Part shown: one piece after another, positions 6,456-10,976 of the stretch
Position numbering within the stretch: position 1 is the first letter of the stretch
How the letters are laid out: every line of letters starts with the position of its first letter
Origin: Chitinophagaceae bacterium
GTDB lineage: Bacteria; Bacteroidota; Bacteroidia; Chitinophagales; Chitinophagaceae
Direction of reading: 5' to 3'
NCBI GenBank assembly: GCA_016741945.1
Contig: JACVCQ010000045.1
Coordinates: forward strand, 1-10,976
DNA length: 10,976 bases
Program-made: the position numbers and the translations under genes
The notes under the pieces: model-generated
Seen by the model: the letters and a program-made list of their open reading frames with translations, nothing else
Database searches by the model: none
What the model was told of the DNA's origin: nothing

Positions 6456-6488
6456 AGACCGATGTCTATATCTGTTATGATAGGGAAT

Positions 6489-6881
6489 ATGCTGAAAATA
6501 CTGCTGGTGGACGATTCAGAATTTATTCTGCAACGCGTTCAGCATTTACTAACAGGCATGCAACAAATTCATGAAATTAGAACAGCTACTAGTGCAGAAG
6601 AAGCGGATCGTTGGATAGAAGACTATAATCCTTCATTGATTTTTTTGGATATTAATTTACCCGGTAAAAATGGGTTACAGATGTTGAAAGACATCCGGAG
6701 TAACAAATCTATTGACCCTGTTGTAGTGATACTTACCAATAATACATTGTCTGGCTATAGAAATGAATGTATGCAAGCTGGAGCTGATTATTTCCTCGAT
6801 AAAGCCAAAGATTTCTCTAGTATTCCCGATATCATCATTGAAACAGCTGATAAGTTTGCTCTCAAAAGCAGATCTAACTAA
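6489..6881 (+). CDS. second stand-alone response regulator receiver (CheY-like)
   Basis: From the ATG at 6489 the protein has 130 residues and is one REC domain without output. Residues are Asp8/Asp9 in LLVDDSE, phosphoacceptor Asp54 in IFLDINLPGKNG, Thr83 in ILTNN and Lys105 in YFLDK. The proline that often follows the Lys is absent. I chose the ATG at 6489 because the receiver fold begins directly with MLKILLVDDS and AGGGA sits just upstream; ATGs at 6462 and 6477 would add nine or four residues. It is related to, but clearly not a duplicate of, the receiver at 4568. An intrinsic terminator lies immediately upstream. The gene converges on the LytTR regulator gene with only 8 bases between the stop codons. 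The partner kinase is unknown; the NMT1-type kinase is the nearest HisKA-type candidate. Confidence 0.88.
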   Translation: MLKILLVDDSEFILQRVQHLLTGMQQIHEIRTATSAEEADRWIEDYNPSLIFLDINLPGKNGLQMLKDIRSNKSIDPVVVILTNNTLSGYRNECMQAGADYFLDKAKDFSSIPDIIIETADKFALKSRSN

Positions 6882-6889
6882 TAATTAGA

Positions 6890-7627
6890 TTAAATACCCA
6901 ACACATTTTTCAGTTTTGCATAGCCTGTCTTACTTACCGGTAATCTAATACCAATGCTCAGGATAGCAAGATAGCCATCCTTTTCATACGGTTCTATTCT
7001 ACTAATCAGATGTATATTCACCAGATAAGAGCGATGTATTCTTACAAAATTACCCGTATCCATTTTTTGCTCAAAAAATTGCATGGTTTTATTTTTTAGA
7101 AATGCACCTTCAGCAGTATGGATCTTTACATAATCATCGGCAGCTTCAAAATATTGTACATGTTGAGTGGGTATGATTTTAATTTTACCATTATCTTTTA
7201 GCACAATACGATGCTGTTGTTGAGGAGATATAGCGGCTGATGCTATTAGTTCATTTGTTGAGTTCCGATGGCTTCCCATTTCAGATTGTTTCCATTTCTC
7301 AATGGCTTTTTGAAATCTTTCTTTACTAAATGGTTTCAAAAGATAATCTACTGCATGCGTTTCAAATGCTTTGATTGCAAATTCTTCAAATGCAGTTGCG
7401 AAAATAATTGCAGGTGGATTTTCGATCAATTCCAGCATTTCAAAGCCATTAATTTTTGGCATCTGAATATCTAGGATCACTAAATCTGGCTGATATTGTT
7501 GGATGGCTTTTAGCCCTTCAAATCCGTCTCCACATTCCTGTACGACTTGAAGCTCGGGATATAACTGTAAATATTCTTTTACGATACCTCTTGCCAGCGG
7601 TTCGTCATCAATGATGATTACTTTCAT
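6890..7627 (-). CDS. LytTR-family response regulator
   Basis: This 245-residue transcription factor has an N-terminal receiver domain (about 1-115) and a C-terminal LytTR DNA-binding domain (about 139-243). Receiver residues are Asp7/Asp8 in IIDDEPLAR, phosphoacceptor Asp53 in LVILDIQMPKING, Thr78 in FATAF and Lys98 in LLKPF. The LytTR part shows YFEAADDYVKIHT and FVRIHRSYLVNI, the usual family signatures. Its start overlaps the end of the LytS-type kinase gene by 20 bases, so the two are translationally coupled and are a cognate pair. Being last in the operon, it would act for the whole LiaF/DUF4288/LytS set. Target promoters cannot be told from the sequence, but many such regulators control their own operon. 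Confidence 0.95.
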   Translation of the reverse strand: MKVIIIDDEPLARGIVKEYLQLYPELQVVQECGDGFEGLKAIQQYQPDLVILDIQMPKINGFEMLELIENPPAIIFATAFEEFAIKAFETHAVDYLLKPFSKERFQKAIEKWKQSEMGSHRNSTNELIASAAISPQQQHRIVLKDNGKIKIIPTQHVQYFEAADDYVKIHTAEGAFLKNKTMQFFEQKMDTGNFVRIHRSYLVNIHLISRIEPYEKDGYLAILSIGIRLPVSKTGYAKLKNVLGI

Positions 7628-8669
7628 GATTCAACTGTGGGATAAAGATATAGGTTGAAAATAATTGTTCTTTTTTCTCTGTTTTAATCAGATCCTGGCG
7701 CGCATACATCAGGTATAGTCTTCTGGTAATAGACGCTAGTCCAAAACCGGTTCCGTGTGTATGAATCGTTGTTAAAGGATCAAATGGATTTTGTATCAGT
7801 ATTTCTAATAGTTGATCATTGCTTACCCCTGCTTTGATGCGTATCAATACCTCTTCTGTAGTATCATACAATCCAAATTTAATCGCATTCTCTACAACTG
7901 GCTGCAATAATAAAACTGGTATCAGCATATCAGATGCTTTTTCATCGATTTCTAAAACTGTTTGCAAGCGATGACCGAAACGTACTTTTTCAATATCTAG
8001 GTACAATTGTAAGTGATGTATCTCTTCACGTAAACTCACCAATTGATGCTCTTCCTTTTTTAATGTGCCTCTTAAAAAATCTGATAATTGCTGAATCATA
8101 TGTCTAGCCTTTTCGGGCTGTGTACCTGCAAGTGCACTAATTGAATTCAAGCTATTAAATAAAAAGTGAGGTTGTAATTGTTGCCTGAGTTTTAATAACT
8201 CTGCATCTTTTGCAATTTTTTCTGCTTCTTCTTTTCTTTGCTCATTCTCTTGTTGTTCTTTAAGGGTATACCATAATAAACTGATCATTGACATACAACC
8301 AATCATCAAGAATCCAGTGATATACCTGATATAGAATGATTGTCTTAGTAAGTTCAAATACAAGTCATCTTCTTTAAAAAAGAACCGCAGTATTATTCTG
8401 CTCATAAAAAGGTATATACTGCTCAATACCAGGCTCACTATTAGAATGTACCAATATCTTTCTTTTCTGGGAAGATAGTATTGCATGTTATTTACTACCA
8501 ATAAACAAAAGGATGCCAATAAAAAATTGGATATAAACGCATCAGTTAAAGCCGATAAAAACTTGATTTGGTATTCATCTAACACCCATATGTGAATAAC
8601 AGTCCATACTACCCACCAGGAAGTAAAAGCCAGGTAAAAACTACGCCCCTTTGTGATGGATGTTACCAT
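7608..8669 (-). CDS. LytS/YehU-type sensor histidine kinase
   Basis: This 353-residue inner-membrane kinase has four predicted spans (about 11-29, 42-60, 73-95, 113-135), a charged coiled linker (about 137-162) and a His_kinase (PF06580-type) core. The H-box QLQPHFLFNSLN puts the phosphoacceptor at His168. The ATPase part has PVVENAIKFG (N-box, Asn261) and GTGFGLASI (306-314). There is no large extracellular domain, so the signal is probably sensed within the membrane or supplied by a partner; the LiaF-like protein two genes upstream is an obvious candidate (inference). The ATG follows the DUF4288 stop codon by three bases and the 3' end overlaps the regulator gene by 20 bases, which makes a tight operon. 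Confidence 0.94.
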   Translation of the reverse strand: MVTSITKGRSFYLAFTSWWVVWTVIHIWVLDEYQIKFLSALTDAFISNFLLASFCLLVVNNMQYYLPRKERYWYILIVSLVLSSIYLFMSRIILRFFFKEDDLYLNLLRQSFYIRYITGFLMIGCMSMISLLWYTLKEQQENEQRKEEAEKIAKDAELLKLRQQLQPHFLFNSLNSISALAGTQPEKARHMIQQLSDFLRGTLKKEEHQLVSLREEIHHLQLYLDIEKVRFGHRLQTVLEIDEKASDMLIPVLLLQPVVENAIKFGLYDTTEEVLIRIKAGVSNDQLLEILIQNPFDPLTTIHTHGTGFGLASITRRLYLMYARQDLIKTEKKEQLFSTYIFIPQLNHESNHH

Positions 8670-8672
8670 GCA

Positions 8673-9032
8673 TTATCTGGATTGAAGAAATTGTTCAGTA
8701 CAGTTTGTCAACAAATATCCTGCTTTTAACCTGATATCCTTCTGATACAATTCCGGTTCTGTTGTTTTGAATGACTGGGAAAGTATCTCAGCACCATCCA
8801 TCATACTGTGTAACTTTAAAAGTTCTGTTACATCCATAAAATGCCAGCATATAAGATTCTTGCCCCCTTTTTCCAGATACGACTCTTCCCGACTGCCTAT
8901 TTGTTGCGCTTTATGAAAAGCATGTAATTCATCTTCAGCTTCCAAAATTCTGATCTGTTCTTCAAAATGAACCATATCATTGGCCATTTTTGGCTGAAAA
9001 CGATAAATGAGTTTGGCAAGATACCATTCCAT
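8673..9032 (-). CDS. DUF4288-like small soluble protein
   Basis: This 119-residue protein has no signal peptide or membrane span. The N-terminal EWYLAKLIYRF, the central pattern of charged helix (EDELHAFHKAQQIG), then LICWHFMDVTELL and DGAEILSQSF, match my recollection of the DUF4288 family (about 100 residues, ending in a W-x-F-x-x-V strand and a G-x-E-v-x-S motif). The biochemical function of that family is not established. It sits between the LiaF-like gene (17-base gap) and the LytS-type kinase (3-base gap), so it is part of the same transcript and could modulate that signalling system. The tail after residue 90 (KTTEPELYQKDIRLKAGYLL onward) extends past the usual core. Confidence 0.75.
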   Translation of the reverse strand: MEWYLAKLIYRFQPKMANDMVHFEEQIRILEAEDELHAFHKAQQIGSREESYLEKGGKNLICWHFMDVTELLKLHSMMDGAEILSQSFKTTEPELYQKDIRLKAGYLLTNCTEQFLQSR

Positions 9033-9049
9033 GATTGAAGTAGGTTAGG

Positions 9050-9808
9050 TTAGAAACTTTTGATCTCAATGCCGCCAAATACTGAAGTGCCTTTAATGAT
9101 TAATACTTTATTAGGGTCAAATCTGCTACCCGGAAGTACATTTCTTTTGTCCTCAATACCCGCAAATACCGCAACAGATTCTGATCTCACCTCCCAGTTA
9201 GGAGGTACAACCAGCTTGGTGCCACCAAATACAATGGTCACTTCCAAAAAAACAGGGCCATGTATGTCCGCCTGCGAAAGATTGATTTGAGAACCTCCCA
9301 TGAAACATACTATTTCTCCCCCTTTAAAACTTTTTGATGTAACCATCTTTTTTACTTCTCCAAAAACAGAGGTACAATCGATATAATCATCAATTGCAAT
9401 ATTTACTTCTGTATCATAAGGCTTCGTTTCAATTATGGCAGGGGGTAAACCTTCTTCTGTATCCTGAATATTGATGGTTTTTCTTTTAGGTCTGAATAAC
9501 AAAATGAGTCCAATGCCTATAATAAGTACGGGCCAGATGTACGGGCGGATATTCATATCTTTTACTAACTCATCAAGCATAAAAAATACACCTATTGCAG
9601 TAATGATGATCCATGATACACCTTTGAATCTTACTTTGATACCTGAGATCAAACCAATCAAGATCATTATTGCTGACCAGTCATAAAGCCAACCGGGAAT
9701 TGGAACACCTAGTCTTTTCAATAGAATAGCCCCGCCTACGATGATGAGTACAACACCTGTAAAAAATCTGTCATTATAGTTTCTAATATCGTAACTATTA
9801 TTTTTCAT
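9050..9808 (-). CDS. LiaF-like membrane protein with C-terminal toastrack-type domain
   Basis: Counted from the ATG at 9808, the protein has 252 residues; a GTG at 9826 would add six. The N-terminal half has four membrane spans (about 15-33, 45-58, 64-80, 90-106), as in LiaF/DUF5668-type proteins, ending in the basic FRPKRKT. The C-terminal part (about 142-252) has repeated beta-strand phrases: TSVFGEVKK, CFMGGSQINLS, VFGGTKLVVPP, VFAGIEDKR and TSVFGGIEIKS. This is the pattern of the LiaF C-terminal (cell wall-active antibiotic response) fold. In Bacillus, LiaF inhibits the LiaRS envelope-stress system. Here it is the first gene of an operon with a LytS-type kinase and a LytTR regulator, so a similar regulatory role is plausible but inferred. 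The upstream gap (117 bases) should hold the promoter; no perfect TAnnTTTG was seen, the closest being TAGTTTCG. Confidence 0.88.
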   Translation of the reverse strand: MKNNSYDIRNYNDRFFTGVVLIIVGGAILLKRLGVPIPGWLYDWSAIMILIGLISGIKVRFKGVSWIIITAIGVFFMLDELVKDMNIRPYIWPVLIIGIGLILLFRPKRKTINIQDTEEGLPPAIIETKPYDTEVNIAIDDYIDCTSVFGEVKKMVTSKSFKGGEIVCFMGGSQINLSQADIHGPVFLEVTIVFGGTKLVVPPNWEVRSESVAVFAGIEDKRNVLPGSRFDPNKVLIIKGTSVFGGIEIKSF

Positions 9809-9925
9809 ATCATTTTTATTTAACACGAAACTAATGCTGCTATCATCCTTTTAAAAGTAGAAATAGGTAATAAGAGTTGAAGGGGCGGTAAGTGGCAGAA
9901 AAATGTCGGTAAAAAGTAAGGAAGA

Positions 9926-10855
9926 TCAACTGGGTTCAGTAGCAATTTTTGATTGCCATCCGATAAATATCACTCCTAAAATTACCAATGCAGTACCTAA
10001 TATTTGTTCAGGTATGATGGTTTCACCTAAGAAAAAATGTGCTTGTAAAATGGTAGACACAGGACCAATGCTTGCAATAATGGCCACATTATTACTGCCT
10101 ATTTTTTTCATACCAACACTCATCATAAATGAAGGTAAAACGGTAGCAATAATGGCAAGTGCAATTCCATAACCTGCCAATGATGAAGTCATAACAATAT
10201 TCTGAATAGGATGTGTAACCAAGAAATGGATAAAAATCCCAGCACTGGCAGCCAACATAGCATAAGCTGTATACCTAGTAGCGCCAACTGCATGTACAAG
10301 TCGACCTGTACCCACCAGATAAAATGAATAAGTGACCGCACATAAAAAGATCATGAATGACCCATAGAAGAATTGTGGTCCATAATGTGCTGATCTGATC
10401 TCACCCCAATATGCAGTTCCTATGCCTATGTATGTTAATAGCAATGCCAATACCTGTATGCGACTCAGCTTTGTTTTGAAGTAAAAAGTATTGATCAGCA
10501 CTGCGAATGTTGGGTATAGAAAAAGGATCAATCGCTCTAAGCCGGCTGATACATATTGTAGTCCGATGAAATCAAATAAGCTACTGAAGTAATAGCCGAA
10601 TATCCCCATGATCAACACCCATAACCATTGCTTTCGGGTAAGTGTAACAACGCCCTCTTTTCTATGTGCGATCCATACAGCTCCGATATAAAATGGAAGC
10701 GAAAAGAGCATTCGCAAACACAACAAAGTCACTGCATCCACTTTGGTATCCTGAAAAGCCAACTTTACAAAAATGGCTTTGGTAGAAAAGAAGATAGCAC
10801 CACCGATGGTGATCAAAAAGCCGAGGGTATTGATTTTTGATGATGGTGGATTCAC
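9926..10855 (-). CDS. EamA/DMT-family transporter
   Basis: Counted from the GTG at 10855, the protein has 309 residues and about ten membrane spans in two EamA repeats (about 10-145 and 160-300). Typical phrases are GLQYVSAGLERLILFLYP (98-115) in the first half and GPVSTILQAHFFLGE (264-278) in the second. Family members export metabolites or amino acids, or exchange nucleotide sugars and other solutes, so the substrate cannot be assigned. The frame is open to a TTG at 10894, but that TTG lies inside a TAGATTTG promoter-like box, and the extra residues (MLSTICCNPFAKR) are not typical of the family, so the GTG is preferred. No in-frame ATG exists before residue 49. The gene is on the same strand as the LiaF-like operon but separated by 117 bases, with no obvious functional link. 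Confidence 0.88.
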   Translation of the reverse strand: MNPPSSKINTLGFLITIGGAIFFSTKAIFVKLAFQDTKVDAVTLLCLRMLFSLPFYIGAVWIAHRKEGVVTLTRKQWLWVLIMGIFGYYFSSLFDFIGLQYVSAGLERLILFLYPTFAVLINTFYFKTKLSRIQVLALLLTYIGIGTAYWGEIRSAHYGPQFFYGSFMIFLCAVTYSFYLVGTGRLVHAVGATRYTAYAMLAASAGIFIHFLVTHPIQNIVMTSSLAGYGIALAIIATVLPSFMMSVGMKKIGSNNVAIIASIGPVSTILQAHFFLGETIIPEQILGTALVILGVIFIGWQSKIATEPS

Positions 10856-10891
10856 TCTTTTTGCAAATGGGTTACAGCATATGGTTGATAG

Positions 10892-10899
10892 CAAATCTA
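10892..10899 (-). promoter_or_regulatory. candidate -7 promoter box for the EamA transporter
   Basis: TAGATTTG on the minus strand fits TAnnTTTG exactly. It would place the transcription start near 10885, about 30 bases before the GTG at 10855. No clear -33 TTG lies at the right distance, so the call rests on the -7 box alone. Confidence 0.4.
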
Positions 10900-10939
10900 T
10901 ACTTCAATATGCTATTACCCATTTGCTATTGGCTATATA

Positions 10940-10976
10940 CTAAACACTCACATTAAAATCTCTCAAGGCATCATTC
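10940..10976 (-). CDS. possible 3' end of another minus-strand gene (partial)
   Basis: One minus-strand frame is open from the window edge for 11 codons (NDALRDFNVSV) and ends in TAG at 10940-10942. The position, upstream of and on the same strand as the EamA gene with an 84-base gap, suits a gene end. The fragment is too short to exclude chance or to identify a family. Confidence 0.3.
   Translation of the reverse strand, partial: NDALRDFNVSV

Larger units (their letters stand above)
6189..6488 (+). other. non-coding gap between NarL-type regulator and second receiver
   Basis: No protein gene was recognised. The gap holds a hairpin just after the NarL-type gene (6207-6226), a small palindrome GGTACTTTGTACC near 6270-6282, and a tandem hairpin plus terminator (6396-6455) close to the next start codon. 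TTGG followed about 20 bases later by TACTTTG, upstream of and within the palindrome, is a poor but possible promoter (one base short in the -7 box). Confidence 0.45.

Noticed and set aside
6868..6895. Short AT-rich dyad between the convergent stop codons, as a bidirectional terminator
   Set aside because: The stem is only about six A-T-rich pairs and has no T tract, so it is too weak to call a terminator.

Overview
The window looks like a chromosomal stretch from a Bacteroidota species, most likely in or near Chitinophagaceae (inference). It is AT-rich. At least one promoter fits the Bacteroidota pattern TTG-N(~20)-TAnnTTTG, upstream of the tRNA. Ribosome binding sites are weak, the tRNA has no encoded CCA, and the protein families (LytS/LytTR pairs, LuxE-like acyl-protein synthetase, LiaF-like proteins, a CKKD-type lipoprotein) are typical of the phylum. 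No mobile element, CRISPR array or phage gene was seen.

Left part (1-2240): on the minus strand, a small lipoprotein is followed by a UbiA-like membrane protein that stops early, five bases from the window edge. Diverging from them on the plus strand is a LuxE/PaaK-type adenylate-forming enzyme. It is followed by a tRNA-Leu(CAG) with its own promoter and a clear intrinsic terminator.

Centre (2326-6881, plus strand): a run of signalling genes. A large sensor histidine kinase has a periplasmic NMT1/THI5-like solute-binding domain, one membrane span, a PAS domain and a kinase core. It overlaps by 8 bases a stand-alone receiver protein. A 589-base gap without a convincing gene follows, holding two strong hairpins (one a textbook terminator) and a pair of interleaved inverted repeats. 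Next come a NarL/LuxR-type response regulator, a gap of about 300 bases ending in a tandem hairpin/terminator, and a second stand-alone receiver protein. The likely logic is that the kinase senses a small solute outside the cytoplasm and phosphorylates the adjacent receiver and perhaps the other two regulators, with only the NarL-type protein binding DNA. This wiring is inference.

Right part (6890-10976, minus strand): an apparent four-gene operon, transcribed right to left. It encodes a LiaF-like membrane protein, a DUF4288 protein, a LytS-type histidine kinase and a LytTR response regulator, with gaps of 17 and 3 bases and one 20-base overlap. The layout resembles the Firmicutes LiaFSR envelope-stress module, but the kinase/regulator pair is of LytS/LytTR type. 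Upstream is an EamA-family (DMT) transporter, whose true start is probably a GTG rather than a TTG that lies inside a promoter-like box. The last 37 bases may hold the 3' end of another minus-strand gene.

The points most worth following are the NMT1-kinase fusion with its altered H-box, the LiaF-DUF4288-LytS-LytTR operon, and the structured non-coding stretches upstream of the NarL-type regulator and the second receiver.
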